From Paraburkholderia haematera (GTDB taxonomy: Bacteria > Pseudomonadota > Gammaproteobacteria > Burkholderiales > Burkholderiaceae), in assembly GCF_905220975.1 (NCBI RefSeq), contig NZ_CAJNBK010000010.1:186001-250000 (forward strand): a stretch of DNA of 64,000 bases, given 5' to 3'. The translations under genes were made by a program, and so were the position numbers. Positions 1 through 7,594 of this stretch are shown here, piece by piece. How positions within the stretch are numbered: the stretch's first letter is position 1; every line of letters starts with the position of its first letter. The notes below the pieces were generated by a model. The model did no database searches. It saw nothing but the letters and a program-made list of their open reading frames with translations, and had not been told where the DNA came from.

Positions 1-2
1 TG

Positions 3-425
3 TATGGCATTCCGCCCGAGCAGGTGATCGGCAGCACCGTCAAATACAAGTACAGCCAGACAAACGGCGCCGTTGCATTGACCCGGCTTGCGCAGGTCGA
101 CAATCTTGTCGACGGCGCGGCCAAACCGCTTGCGATCGACCGTGTGATCGGCAGGCGTCCGGTGATTGCGTTCGGTAACGCCGACGGCGACGTGCCGATG
201 CTCGAATGGACCTCGGCCGGCGACGGCCCGCGCCTCGGGGCGCTACTGCATCACACCGACGGCGAGCGGGAGTATGCGTATGACCGCACGGCGAAAAGCG
301 GCAAACTCGACAAGGGTCTGGACGAGGCCGGCGCGAAAGGCTGGCTCGTCGTCGATATGAAGGATGACTGGAATACGGTGTTCAAGCCGGATAGCGCGAC
401 AACGGCTGCGGCGCCGTCCAATTAA
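3..425 (+). CDS. HAD-family hydrolase, C-terminal part (cut by window edge)
   Basis: The open frame runs in from the left edge and ends at a stop at 423-425, so only the last ~140 residues are seen. The segment GNADGD followed by hydrophobic residues matches motif IV of HAD phosphatases (acidic Mg2+-binding residues), and an upstream lysine in DGAAKPLAI fits motif III. The family are phosphatases or dehalogenase-like hydrolases using an Asp nucleophile, which would lie outside the window. The substrate cannot be inferred. The C-terminus carries an Ala/Thr-rich tail. A non-bacterial-class substrate or a periplasmic location cannot be judged without the N-terminus. Family assignment rests mainly on the GNADGD motif. 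Confidence 0.75.
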   Translation, partial: YGIPPEQVIGSTVKYKYSQTNGAVALTRLAQVDNLVDGAAKPLAIDRVIGRRPVIAFGNADGDVPMLEWTSAGDGPRLGALLHHTDGEREYAYDRTAKSGKLDKGLDEAGAKGWLVVDMKDDWNTVFKPDSATTAAAPSN

Positions 426-611
426 GGACGGCTTGTTGGGAAGGCCGCGCTTAAGAGGGTTTTTGCTGCAGCCGTGGATGCGGAGGCTGCGGCTTTGGCA
501 CCCGCGGAACCGTCCGACCAGCGCGGGTGCCAGGAAGGCCGTGCCCGGGCTGCGTTCGCTGTGGTCTTTGCCGCAGTATTTGCGCGACCTTCCCGGCCTT
601 TCATCACTCGC

Positions 612-1622
612 CTAGCGCGTCAGCGTGATCGCCAGATACGTGGCATACAGCACACCGCACACCAGCAGCGCCCACACCGGCACGCCACGCTCGCGCACGT
701 TGATCCGCAGCCATGCGGCGGCGGCAAGCGTAATCACGATGCCGGTCACCACTTCGATGCGCGGTGTCCACGGCGTCAGCAGAATCCCGATTGCGGGCAG
801 CAAGGTGCCCTGAAACACCATCGCGCCGGTGATGTTGCCGAACGCCAGCGTGTCCTTGCCACGGCGAATCCACAGGATGCTGTTGACCTTCTCCGGCAAC
901 TCAGTGGCGATCGGAATGATCAGCAGCGACAGCAGTAGCGGCGAGACGCCGAGCGCCTGAGACACGCCCCGCACTCCGTGGATGAAGCCTTCTGCGCCCC
1001 ACACGAGCAACGCAACCGCCAGCGCGAGCTGTGCCGCGATGGTCACGAGATTGGTGGGGAAGCCAAGACGCGACAACAACATCTTGCCCGGCGCCTCGGT
1101 GCCGTGGCCGGCGTCGACCAGTTTGTTCGACGCGCGAAACGTCATCACCACATACGTGATGTACACGCCGACCAGTGCCGCGCTGAACAGCGCCCGCACT
1201 ATCATCTCTTCGTGCGGTACGTACATTGCCGCGGCCGCCAGCACGAAGGCGCACAGGAAGTAGTTCAGATCGCGCGTGAAGCCCGTGCGCTCCGGGGTGA
1301 CCCAGCCGCCAACGCCGCGCGAGCCGAGAATCGCGAGCGTCATCAGGAACGTGGACAAGGTGGAGAGCATCAGCGGCGCGCCAAGAATCGCGCCGACGCC
1401 GATTTCCTGATTGACCGCGCTATCGGCCGTGCCGCCGGCAATCGCGAGCAGCGGGACGAGGGTTTCGGGCAATGCGGTACCGACCGCCGCGAATAGCGAA
1501 CCCGTCACACCCTCGGAGATTTTCAGGCGCTCGCCGAGATGTTCGAGTGCATTGGTGAAGAGCTCAGCCGCCACCAGAATGATGACCAGCATGATGGCGA
1601 GTTCGAACAGAAGAGCGGTCAT
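612..1622 (-). CDS. CaCA-family sodium/calcium exchanger-like membrane protein
   Basis: A 336-residue integral membrane protein with the two inverted alpha-repeats of Ca2+/cation antiporters: GTALPE at residues 48-53 and ATELPE at 239-244. Both carry the conserved acidic residue that binds cation. About ten hydrophobic segments surround them, with a short soluble loop near residues 165-190. I chose the ATG at 1622 because the protein then begins directly with the first membrane segment and an AGGGAG ribosome-binding sequence lies upstream. A longer in-frame start at 1859 would run through the riboswitch. The leader carries a yybP-ykoY (Mn2+) riboswitch, so manganese is a likely physiological cation, perhaps for export. 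That is inference, since the family as a whole is usually annotated for Ca2+ or Na+. Confidence 0.9.
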   Translation of the reverse strand: MTALLFELAIMLVIILVAAELFTNALEHLGERLKISEGVTGSLFAAVGTALPETLVPLLAIAGGTADSAVNQEIGVGAILGAPLMLSTLSTFLMTLAILGSRGVGGWVTPERTGFTRDLNYFLCAFVLAAAAMYVPHEEMIVRALFSAALVGVYITYVVMTFRASNKLVDAGHGTEAPGKMLLSRLGFPTNLVTIAAQLALAVALLVWGAEGFIHGVRGVSQALGVSPLLLSLLIIPIATELPEKVNSILWIRRGKDTLAFGNITGAMVFQGTLLPAIGILLTPWTPRIEVVTGIVITLAAAAWLRINVRERGVPVWALLVCGVLYATYLAITLTR

Positions 1623-1779
1623 GCGCGGCTCCCTGCAAATCCAAAGGGGAAGCGGCACAACGGACGGGCAAGTGGGGAGACTGGCAGGGCACAACGATGT
1701 TTCACAGGGCAACTCCGCGGTCGGACGTAGGTGACGAACCAATGACGCACCGCGCCCCGTCCGACCAGAACGAAGCAGT

Positions 1780-1890
1780 GCGCCAATGGTCTCGCCAAAC
1801 CGACCCGGTCGAACGCGCCATGACCCGCAGGCCAAGTATGTTGACGCGCTCTCCTTCAAAGAATGAAGGAAGGCTACTCCCCAGTGACCG
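1780..1890 (-). promoter_or_regulatory. yybP-ykoY (manganese) riboswitch
   Basis: On the minus strand the leader of the exchanger gene shows the conserved parts of this class in order: GGGGAGTAGCC (about 1872-1882), then GTCAACATACT followed by TTGGCC, then GGGTCATGG, and finally GGCGAGACC (about 1789-1797), which closes P1. This is the two-legged Mn2+-sensing aptamer. It lies about 160 nt upstream of the chosen ATG, leaving room for an expression platform. The match is by eye, and a covariance-model search (Rfam RF00080) would settle it. Confidence 0.88.
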
Positions 1891-2062
1891 AGGGATTCTA
1901 ACGGGATACGCAGCTTTCAACAAGCTTGGAATCGGGTGCATGCTCCGGCGCCTCACGGCTTCCTTGCTTGAGTCTGTCCGCTGATGCGACATCGGGCGCG
2001 CGAGGGTGCGATGGTCCCGCTGGTAAGATCGCTCACCGTCTACGACAGCAGTGAGTCCTCAC

Positions 2063-3082
2063 ATGAACTACCAGAATCGCCAGTGGTTTTACGTCAAACG
2101 TCCCGAAGGACGCGTTAACGATGAGCATTACGAGTTGCGCGAAAGCGAAACCGACGACAATTTGTCTTCCAATGAAGTGCTCATTCGGGCGCGCATTATT
2201 AGCGTCGATCCGTACATTCGAATCCAGCAACACGAACGCAATACTTACGACGTGCCGCATCCGCTTGGGATCGTGCAGCGGGCGGGTGTGGTGGGTGAAG
2301 TGGTGGCGTCGGCGAGCCCGCTTTTCAAGCAGGGCGACTGGGTGTCGGCCTATAGCGGCTGGCAGTTGTACGCCAAGTGCCATCACAGCGAACTGACCAA
2401 ACTGAACCCCGACGTTGCGCCGGTCTCGACTGCGCTCGGCGTGCTCGGCATGCCGGGACGCACCGCGTGGTTCGGTTTGATGGAAGCGGGCAGACCGCGT
2501 CCGGGCGACACGCTGGTTGTGTCCGGTGCGGCAGGCGCGGTCGGTTCGCTGGTTGCGCAGTTCGGCAAGCGCGCTGGATGCCGCGTCATCGGGATCGCGG
2601 GCGGCCCGGACAAGTGCGCGTTTTTGACGGACACGCTCAAGCTGGACGGCGCGGTGGATTACCGGGCGCATCGCACGCTCCAAGGCTTGCAGTCAGCGCT
2701 GCAGGCGGCGACCGGCGGCGTCGACGTCTATTTCGACAACGTGGGCGGCATGGTCACCGATGCGGTGATTCCACTCATCAAGCGCCGCGCGCGGATCGTG
2801 ATTTGCGGCGCAATCGCTCAATACGACGGAGGGCTGGACACGCCGGACCTCGCGCCGCGCTTCCTGCAGCACATGCTGTTTCAGCGCGCGACGATCCAAG
2901 GGATTCTGGCGCGCGATTTCGTGCATCGGATGGACGAGATGCTGCAGACCGTCGCGCCGTGGGTGAAGAACGGGGAGATCGTTTATCAGGAGACGTATGT
3001 TGATGGGTTTGACGCGTTGCCTCAGGCGCTGAATAGCCTGTTTGAAGGGAAGAATCTCGGGAAGCTGCTGGTGAGAGTGTGA
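2063..3082 (+). CDS. NADP-dependent oxidoreductase, CurA/prostaglandin-reductase type (MDR superfamily)
   Basis: A 339-residue zinc-independent medium-chain reductase. The N-terminal half is the GroES-like domain (GVVGEVVAS, QGDWV). A Rossmann segment reads SGAAGAVGSLVAQ around residues 156-168, and the signature YFDNVGG lies downstream. These features are typical of the CurA/leukotriene B4 dehydrogenase branch, which reduces the C=C bond of enones with NADPH. The start at 2063 is preferred over the GTG at 2051 because the protein then opens with MNYQNRQW, the usual start of this family. It stands alone and is followed by a strong hairpin. The substrate is unknown. Confidence 0.9.
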   Translation: MNYQNRQWFYVKRPEGRVNDEHYELRESETDDNLSSNEVLIRARIISVDPYIRIQQHERNTYDVPHPLGIVQRAGVVGEVVASASPLFKQGDWVSAYSGWQLYAKCHHSELTKLNPDVAPVSTALGVLGMPGRTAWFGLMEAGRPRPGDTLVVSGAAGAVGSLVAQFGKRAGCRVIGIAGGPDKCAFLTDTLKLDGAVDYRAHRTLQGLQSALQAATGGVDVYFDNVGGMVTDAVIPLIKRRARIVICGAIAQYDGGLDTPDLAPRFLQHMLFQRATIQGILARDFVHRMDEMLQTVAPWVKNGEIVYQETYVDGFDALPQALNSLFEGKNLGKLLVRV

Positions 3083-3084
3083 TC

Positions 3085-3112
3085 GACAACCCCGGCGCTG
3101 GCCGGGGTTGTC
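3085..3112. terminator. Bidirectional hairpin between convergent genes
   Basis: A perfect 12-bp inverted repeat (GACAACCCCGGC, loop GCTG, GCCGGGGTTGTC) sits between the oxidoreductase and the convergent SymE-like gene. The T-run is weak (GTTTAT). Confidence 0.7.
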
Positions 3113-3125
3113 GTTTATGGATTGT

Positions 3126-3428
3126 TTATCTCCGTTTGCTGCGTCTTTGCAGCATGGCCTCGGTCTCTGGCGCGGTCATGTACCTCCCGGCAACCCTGTA
3201 GTCATAGTCCGGGGTAATGGTGATCTGTCCGAGACGGTAGTCGATGCTGAACAGGACCTTGTGTCCGGGCAGGAAGCCGGCGTGTTCGAGCATCGCATCG
3301 GTAACCTGCATCCAGGGAAAGGCCGTACACCTCCCGTGTTCGTGCGTGCGGCCTGGTTCCAGCGCAACGGAAATGCGCGTGACGTGTTCGTCGCGTGCGC
3401 GACGTGGTTTAAGATTGGCATCAGCCAT
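3126..3428 (-). CDS. SymE-like toxin-family protein
   Basis: About 100 residues. The core reads CTAFPWMQVT, then an acidic stretch, then AGFLPGHKVLFSI and GQITITPD. This is the SymE pattern (proline-tryptophan, a Gly-rich turn, and an AbrB-like beta hairpin). SymE of E. coli is an SOS-induced RNA-affecting toxin with an AbrB fold, controlled by the antisense RNA SymR. I chose the ATG at 3428 because GGAG lies 8 nt upstream; the longer frame to 3485 has no ribosome-binding site. The gene lies 95 nt downstream of an XRE regulator on the same strand, so the pair may be one transcript. Toxicity is not shown by sequence. It could also be a DNA-binding AbrB relative. Confidence 0.72.
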   Translation of the reverse strand: MADANLKPRRARDEHVTRISVALEPGRTHEHGRCTAFPWMQVTDAMLEHAGFLPGHKVLFSIDYRLGQITITPDYDYRVAGRYMTAPETEAMLQRRSKRR

Positions 3429-3523
3429 GGTCAGTTCTCCAAGTGAACTGGTTGTGGTCAGCGGGCCGTATGGGTTGCCGCCCATGCGGCCCGCGCTTCT
3501 TCTACTGCATCAAATCTCCATCC

Positions 3524-3880
3524 TTACTGCTGGCTCTGTGCCAGCACCGTATCAAGCATCTCGGACACGAAGCGTTGCCGCGCCTTCGGTAGCCGGCTGA
3601 TGGCCTCGATCTGCTGTTGCAGCTTCGAGGACGGACCGCGTTTGCCGTCTGGGGTGACGTTCTGCCCCAGCAGTTCATCGGATGAAAGCCCAAGCGTTCT
3701 GGTCAACTCCGGTAGCAGTGAGGCAGGCAGCCGCAGCCGCCCACCTTCGTAGTGAGCGAGGGTCTGCTGGGCAATACCAAGCCGCTCGGAGAGTTGTTGC
3801 TGGGTGAGCTTGTGGGCCTTACGAGCGCAGGCGATACGCGTGCCCAGCGCCTTGAAAAACTGTTCGTCCTTTGGGTGCAT
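3524..3880 (-). CDS. XRE-family helix-turn-helix regulator (possible antitoxin of the SymE-like gene)
   Basis: 118 residues from the ATG at 3880. An HTH_3 domain covers roughly residues 8-65 (RIACARKAHKLTQQQ, then GIAQQTLAHYEGG), followed by LGLSSDELLG and a C-terminal helical tail ending LAQSQQ. An in-frame ATG also exists at 3910, but a TATAAT -10 box lies at 3912-3917 on the minus strand, which places transcription start inside that longer frame. The 3880 start is therefore more likely, although no strong ribosome-binding site is seen for either. The gene is upstream of and co-directional with the SymE-like gene. Repeated TGGATTACT motifs in the promoter suggest autoregulation, as in type II antitoxins. 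The antitoxin role is inference. Confidence 0.85.
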   Translation of the reverse strand: MHPKDEQFFKALGTRIACARKAHKLTQQQLSERLGIAQQTLAHYEGGRLRLPASLLPELTRTLGLSSDELLGQNVTPDGKRGPSSKLQQQIEAISRLPKARQRFVSEMLDTVLAQSQQ

Positions 3881-3911
3881 GGCTAAGTTCAGCGGTGAAA
3901 GTCCAGCCATG

Positions 3912-3977
3912 ATTATAACTCTGGATTACTAACCAATATGTTGATTTACGTCATGATGGATTACTCGATAATCGAGT
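3912..3977 (-). promoter_or_regulatory. Promoter and candidate operators of the XRE/SymE pair
   Basis: TATAAT on the minus strand at 3912-3917 is followed upstream by two direct copies of TGGATTACT (plus-strand 3922-3930 and 3957-3965). The outer copy runs into a perfect palindrome, ACTCGATAATCGAGT (3963-3977). The inner copy lies between the -10 box and the -35 region, where a repressor would block polymerase. Confidence 0.6.
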
Positions 3978-4026
3978 CGATGTTAATAAAAATCCATTGA
4001 TGGGGTTTTAGCCGGAGGACGGATTT

Positions 4027-4080
4027 ATGCCGCGCATCCCGCAGGACGAACTGGAAACGCTACGGTTGGCTCCTGTCGGG
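4027..4080 (+). pseudogene. Short N-terminal fragment resembling a CHC2/primase-type protein
   Basis: An ATG behind GGAGG (4013-4017) starts MPRIPQDELETLRLAPVG and stops after 18 codons. The first dozen residues look like the beginning of CHC2 zinc-finger primase-like proteins common on Burkholderiales mobile elements. The rest of the protein is missing and the sequence passes directly into a BrnT remnant, which suggests a deletion junction. The resemblance is from memory and rests on about 12 residues. Confidence 0.3.
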
Positions 4081-4148
4081 ATAAGCAGCGCAAGGCGAAC
4101 AACCGGGAGGTAGACCGCTATGAAAAAGCAACCCAAATTGATCCGTAA
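4080..4148 (+). pseudogene. BrnT toxin C-terminal remnant
   Basis: Reading from 4080 the frame gives DKQRKANNREVDRYEKATQ and stops at 4146-4148. The KANNREVDRYE segment is the characteristic BrnT C-terminus (BrnT is an RNase-fold toxin of the RelE superfamily). It overlaps the start of brnA, exactly as in intact brnT-brnA operons. Everything upstream of this tail is missing, so no active toxin can be made. Confidence 0.65.
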
Positions 4149-4335
4149 CACGCCCGAAGAAGAAGCTGCGATTGCTCGCGGCATCGCGAGCCGACCAAAG
4201 CTCGCGCACCCGAAAGTCGCGGTAACGATTCGATACGACGCTGAGATAGTCGAGCGTTTCAGAGCAAGCGGCGACGGCTGGCAAACGCGCATGAATGACG
4301 CGCTGCGCGACTGGCTCAAGACACACTACGCATGA
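4120..4335 (+). CDS. brnA: BrnA-like antitoxin (DUF4415), orphan
   Basis: 71 residues. The C-terminal half reads VTIRYDAEIVERFRASGDGWQTRMNDAL followed by RDWLKTHYA, the ribbon-helix-helix DNA-binding domain of BrnA antitoxins. BrnA normally neutralises BrnT and represses the operon promoter as a tetramer. The start ATG is preceded by GGGAGG (4105-4110). Its partner survives only as the ~20-codon tail overlapping this start, so the antitoxin is an orphan. It may still be expressed and might bind related operators or toxins elsewhere in the genome. Family assignment is firm; present function is unknown. Confidence 0.85.
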   Translation: MKKQPKLIRNTPEEEAAIARGIASRPKLAHPKVAVTIRYDAEIVERFRASGDGWQTRMNDALRDWLKTHYA

Positions 4336-4405
4336 TGCTCGATCCGGGTGTGCCGATAGTGAGCATCACGAAACGATAGGCATTAGCAAGCCGGTCCACT
4401 AGACG

Positions 4406-4590
4406 GCGACTGCCGCATGGACAAAAACGCTGAAGCGCACCGGCATCCGCGATTTCCGCTGGCACGATCTGCGTCATAAGTGGACAAGCTGGCATGTGCG
4501 GCGCGGCACACCGTTGCAGGCGCTCAAAAAGCGGGGAGGATGGGAAACGCTGGGTTCAGCCGTACACGCAGGTCGTCGATCTACAGGTCG
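4406..4590 (+). pseudogene. Tyrosine recombinase (integrase) C-terminal relic 1
   Basis: The plus-strand frame gives ATAAWTKTLKRTGIRDFRW, then HDLRHKWTSWHV, then RRGTPLQALKKRGGWETL. This is the catalytic C-terminal part of a phage-type integrase (HxLRH box and GGW box). After GGWETL the frame shifts, and the expected active-site tyrosine segment (RYAHL in the second relic) is degenerate. No N-terminal half is present. A copy of the tRNA-Arg 3' end follows at 4655, the normal int-att arrangement. It is clearly related to relic 2 at 9489-9855. Confidence 0.8.
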
Positions 4591-4654
4591 GTCGCCGGCT
4601 GACTGTACTTGAGGGAATCGCTGAAGCAGAGAAACCGAAAAAAGGTTACGACTA

Positions 4655-4698
4655 TTGGTGCGCTCGGCTGGGATCGAGCCAGCGCCCCCTGCCTTCGG
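4655..4698 (-). repeat. Attachment-site-like copy of tRNA-Arg(CCG) 3' end
   Basis: A 44-nt block matches 9931-9974 (the 3' part of the intact tRNA-Arg gene) with about four differences, and homology stops within the anticodon arm. This is the usual footprint of integration at a tRNA gene: the intact tRNA at one end and a 3' fragment at the other. Confidence 0.75.
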
Positions 4699-5040
4699 CA
4701 GTTTTACCGACACAGTAAGCCTCTTTATAGATCAACGCCTTACACAACTCGCAAACTGCAAAACCAAGGCTAATCAAGCTCATCCAAGGCCATCCGAGCC
4801 TGCCCAAACTGTATTTTCACTGTACTGCCTTCGCGGCAGGCTTCACGCATTTCCCCGCGCGCCTCCGTATTCCGCGGTGATTTTCTATTTTGCCGCGCAG
4901 CAGAAGCTGTGGCGTGCATCTGGCCGCCGAGAAGTCGCAGAACGGCCAGCAGCGGACATCGCCGCGATGACTCCCGACGCAGTGAAGGTGTCTGTGGTGA
5001 AAGGAACGCCAACGCCTTCCTGAGACAGGCGTCCAAATCT
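4699..5040. other. Non-coding stretch between att-like repeat and YciI gene
   Basis: About 340 bases. The only frames open here are short and of unlikely composition (for example minus-strand 4770-5036). I see no RNA gene, terminator or mobile-element end. Confidence 0.5.
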
Positions 5041-5412
5041 TCAACGCGCCAGATAGAAGTCTAAGGGGATAAGCTCCACGGCCCATCCGCCTTCTTCGCC
5101 CAGTGTGGCAGCCGGGTGCATGGACGCGATGCGTAACGCCTCGTCAACGCTGTCCGCCTCGATGATGAACAGGCCGCCCACGACTTCCTTCGACTCGGTG
5201 TAAGGCCCATCGGTGATGCGCGTCTCTCCAGTGCGCGGACGAAGCGTTTTCCACTTGTCCAGATCGCCAAGGGAGGCGGAAATCAGAACCTTGCCGGTAG
5301 CGCGCATCTTCTCGTCCAATGCCGGACACTGGCTCACCAGTTCCTTGATTTCGTCTGGCGCCATCGCGGCGAATTTTTCGGGGGAGAAGTACGCCAGGCC
5401 GAGGTATTTCAT
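5041..5412 (-). CDS. YciI/DGPF-family protein
   Basis: 123 residues. It shows the family hallmarks: an N-terminal beta strand with Tyr/Phe (YLGLAYFSP), TDGPYTESKEVVGGLFIIEA (the DGPF-like motif, here DGPY), and a C-terminal strand VELIPLDFY. These small ferredoxin-like alpha/beta-barrel dimers often sit beside sigma factors or as stand-alone stress genes. The biochemical role is generally unknown. GGATCC, a weak ribosome-binding site, precedes the ATG. It is isolated here, inside the integration hotspot and without an ECF sigma neighbour, so it may be cargo or an old resident. Confidence 0.88.
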   Translation of the reverse strand: MKYLGLAYFSPEKFAAMAPDEIKELVSQCPALDEKMRATGKVLISASLGDLDKWKTLRPRTGETRITDGPYTESKEVVGGLFIIEADSVDEALRIASMHPAATLGEEGGWAVELIPLDFYLAR

Positions 5413-5743
5413 GGGGGATCCTTTGAATGGGGTTCACTAACGACGAATCTGATGATCGGAAATCGACAATGTCCTAGCTAGTTTGTAGCAGGTCCCGCCA
5501 GCCTGTCCGCTTTGGGTCCCTGGTGCCCGACATAAGCAGATGGATGGGGAGAGACTTTAAGATTCGAGAGGACCGCGTTCGGCCATTAACGGTCTGCCGT
5601 GACCGGCCGCTTTCCGGCTTGCTAGCTAGCGCTCGTAACTCAGCGCCACCGCCTATCCAGGTTCGCGACCCATGGCTGCGCGAGCGTCGGTCGCGTGATT
5701 CGCACCAGGTCAGGAGGTGGTTCGTCGATGAGGGCTTTGCAGG
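5413..5743. other. Intergenic stretch without recognisable gene
   Basis: About 330 bases between the 5' end of the YciI gene and the 3' end of the AraC gene. A 75-codon frame at 5523-5750 is very Arg/Pro-rich and has no ribosome-binding site, so I do not call it. No convincing terminator is visible. Confidence 0.5.
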
Positions 5744-6655
5744 TCATTGAGCGGCAATTGCCCTCTGCATCGCTCCAACATCGCGCAGTGGTGAAAGCCC
5801 GTACATCCGGGTGTATTCCCGGCTGAACTGTGATGGACTTTGGTATCCCACCCGGTAGCCTGCAGTTCCGACATCCATCAACTCCATCAGCATCAGACGG
5901 CGAGCCTCATGGAGACGAAGCTGCTTCTGATATTGCATAGGCGTCATCGCCGTCACCGCCTTGAAATGATGATGGAGTGAGGAAACGCTCATCGCAACAC
6001 GCGCGGCCAGTTCGGCCACAGACAGGGGCTGTGTGAAATTTTCTCGAAGCCAGCCAATCGCCTGGGCAATCTTGTTACTGGGAGTCTCGGTCATGGCTAT
6101 CTGCATCAGGCGCGGGCCGAATGGGCCGGTCAGCAGACGGTAGAGGATTTCCTGCTCGATCAAAGGCGCCATCACCGGGATGTCGTCGGGTCGATCTAAA
6201 AGACTCAGCATTCTAACCGACGCATCGAGGAGATCCGGTTGAGCCGTATTGACGGCGACGCCCCGCATGTCGTGCACGTCAAGCGTCCGCCGGGTCAAGC
6301 CGACCCGATCAATGACCTGTTTCAGGCGATCGGGATTGATGGCCATGCCAAGGCCCAAATGCGGTGTCCTCGCGCTCGCCTGAGTCACGCGCGATGCGAC
6401 TGGAAGGTCGATCGAGGTCACCAGGTAATCTCCGACGCCGTAACTGAACAATTCATCGCCGAGCCTTAAGCTCTTGGCGCCCTGAACGACAAGTGCAAAG
6501 CACGGCCATTGAGCGACATAAAGAGGCTGCGTAGGCGACGAGCGCCTAGCGAAGAAAAGACCCTCGATAGCGGTCGTATGCTCGCCGTCGCTGTTGGCAT
6601 ATCGGGCAATGATGGATGCCATTTCACGGCTATGGGGACTTCGGATGGTTGTCAT
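5744..6655 (-). CDS. AraC-family transcriptional regulator (YqhC-like architecture)
   Basis: 303 residues. The N-terminal cupin-like AraC_N domain (about 10-180) contains SYGVGDYLVTSIDLPVAS, typical of the YqhC group that senses aldehydes or electrophiles. The C-terminal double helix-turn-helix (about 200-300) reads LSVAELAARVAMSVSSLHHHF and GYQSPSQFSREYTRMYGLSP. It is divergent from a short-chain dehydrogenase and shares a 190-bp intergenic region with an inverted repeat, so it most likely activates that operon. YqhC does the same for an aldehyde reductase in E. coli. The inducer is unknown. Confidence 0.93.
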   Translation of the reverse strand: MTTIRSPHSREMASIIARYANSDGEHTTAIEGLFFARRSSPTQPLYVAQWPCFALVVQGAKSLRLGDELFSYGVGDYLVTSIDLPVASRVTQASARTPHLGLGMAINPDRLKQVIDRVGLTRRTLDVHDMRGVAVNTAQPDLLDASVRMLSLLDRPDDIPVMAPLIEQEILYRLLTGPFGPRLMQIAMTETPSNKIAQAIGWLRENFTQPLSVAELAARVAMSVSSLHHHFKAVTAMTPMQYQKQLRLHEARRLMLMELMDVGTAGYRVGYQSPSQFSREYTRMYGLSPLRDVGAMQRAIAAQ

Positions 6656-6700
6656 CGAGACAGTGAAATGCCCGTGTTTTCAATACCGAAATCATATCCA

Positions 6701-6765
6701 ATTCTGCAATCTGTCTAAGCGTATTTCGGAGCGAATTGCAGGATCGTAGACAAATTTTGCAGAAT
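6701..6765. promoter_or_regulatory. Inverted repeat between AraC regulator and SDR gene
   Basis: ATTCTGCAATCTGTCTA (6701-6717) is mirrored by TAGACAAATTTTGCAGAAT (6747-6765). Both arms share ATTCTGCAA and TGTCTA in inverted orientation, with a further GAATTGCAG between them. Position in the divergent promoter region makes it the likely AraC-type binding site. Confidence 0.6.
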
Positions 6766-6847
6766 CCGGATAACAGCCAAGGTGTGTCTCATCGCATAGT
6801 TTGACCACGGGAGAACCTCCGTAAGTCAACTTCAACACGAGCATTCA

Positions 6848-7594
6848 ATGACGAATCCTGTCGCCTCAATATCGAACAAAGTCGTCCTGATCTCCGGTGC
6901 CAGCAGCGGCATCGGCGAAGCCACAGCCCGCCATCTGGCGGCGAACGGCCATCCCGTAGTGGTGGGCGCGCGGCGCACGGATCGGATCGCCACACTTGTA
7001 CGGGAGATCCGCGAAGCCGGCGGCGAGGCGCTCTATCAACCACTAGACGTAACGGATATGAATAGCTTCCGGTCGTTCGTCGCATTCGCTCACGAGCACT
7101 GCGGCCGTGTCGACGTGCTGGTGAACAACGCCGGCGCGATGCCGCTCTCCATGATGGACGAACTGCGGGTGGAGGAATGGAATCAGATGATCGACGTCAA
7201 CCTTCGCGGTGTCCTGCATGGCATCGCTGCGGTCATGCCGGTTATGCGCAAACAAGGCGCTGGGCACATCATCAACGTTGCGTCGGTGTCTGCTCATCGC
7301 GTTGATCCCACCGCTGCGGTCTATTGCGCGACGAAGTTCGCGGTGCGGGCACTCTCGGAAGGGCTTCGGCAGGAAAGCAGGGATGTGCGGGTGACGGTTA
7401 TCAGCCCTGGCCTCACGCGCAGCGAACTGGTGGATGGCATCTGCGATGCACAAGTGAAGGCCGGTGTCCGTGCGATGATGGATCAGGCGTCTATGCCCCC
7501 CTCGGCGATTGCGGAGGCCATTTGCTATGCAATCGGTCAGCCGGCGAGCGTCGACGTTAACGAAATAATTGTTCGCCCCACGGCGCAGAGATGA
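6848..7594 (+). CDS. Short-chain dehydrogenase/reductase (classical SDR)
   Basis: 248 residues with the classical SDR signature: cofactor motif GASSGIG (17-23), NNAG in LVNNAGAMPL, a catalytic Ser in NVASVSA, and the YxxxK pair (Tyr159, Lys163). An Arg pair after strand 2 (GARRTDR) suggests NADP(H) preference. The AraC gene is divergent. The downstream small gene overlaps its stop (ATGA), so the two are translationally coupled. The AraC-SDR layout suggests inducible reduction of a carbonyl compound; the substrate cannot be read from sequence. Confidence 0.93.
   Translation: MTNPVASISNKVVLISGASSGIGEATARHLAANGHPVVVGARRTDRIATLVREIREAGGEALYQPLDVTDMNSFRSFVAFAHEHCGRVDVLVNNAGAMPLSMMDELRVEEWNQMIDVNLRGVLHGIAAVMPVMRKQGAGHIINVASVSAHRVDPTAAVYCATKFAVRALSEGLRQESRDVRVTVISPGLTRSELVDGICDAQVKAGVRAMMDQASMPPSAIAEAICYAIGQPASVDVNEIIVRPTAQR

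Noticed and set aside
422..607. 61-codon minus-strand ORF after the HAD gene
   Set aside because: Low-complexity Ala/Ser/Thr run and no independent support.
4770..5036. Minus-strand ORF of 88 codons
   Set aside because: No ribosome-binding site or recognisable domain, Arg/Cys-rich composition, and no conserved neighbour.
5523..5750. Plus-strand ORF of 75 codons
   Set aside because: Arg/Pro-rich, no start signal, overlaps the 3' end of the AraC gene on the other strand.
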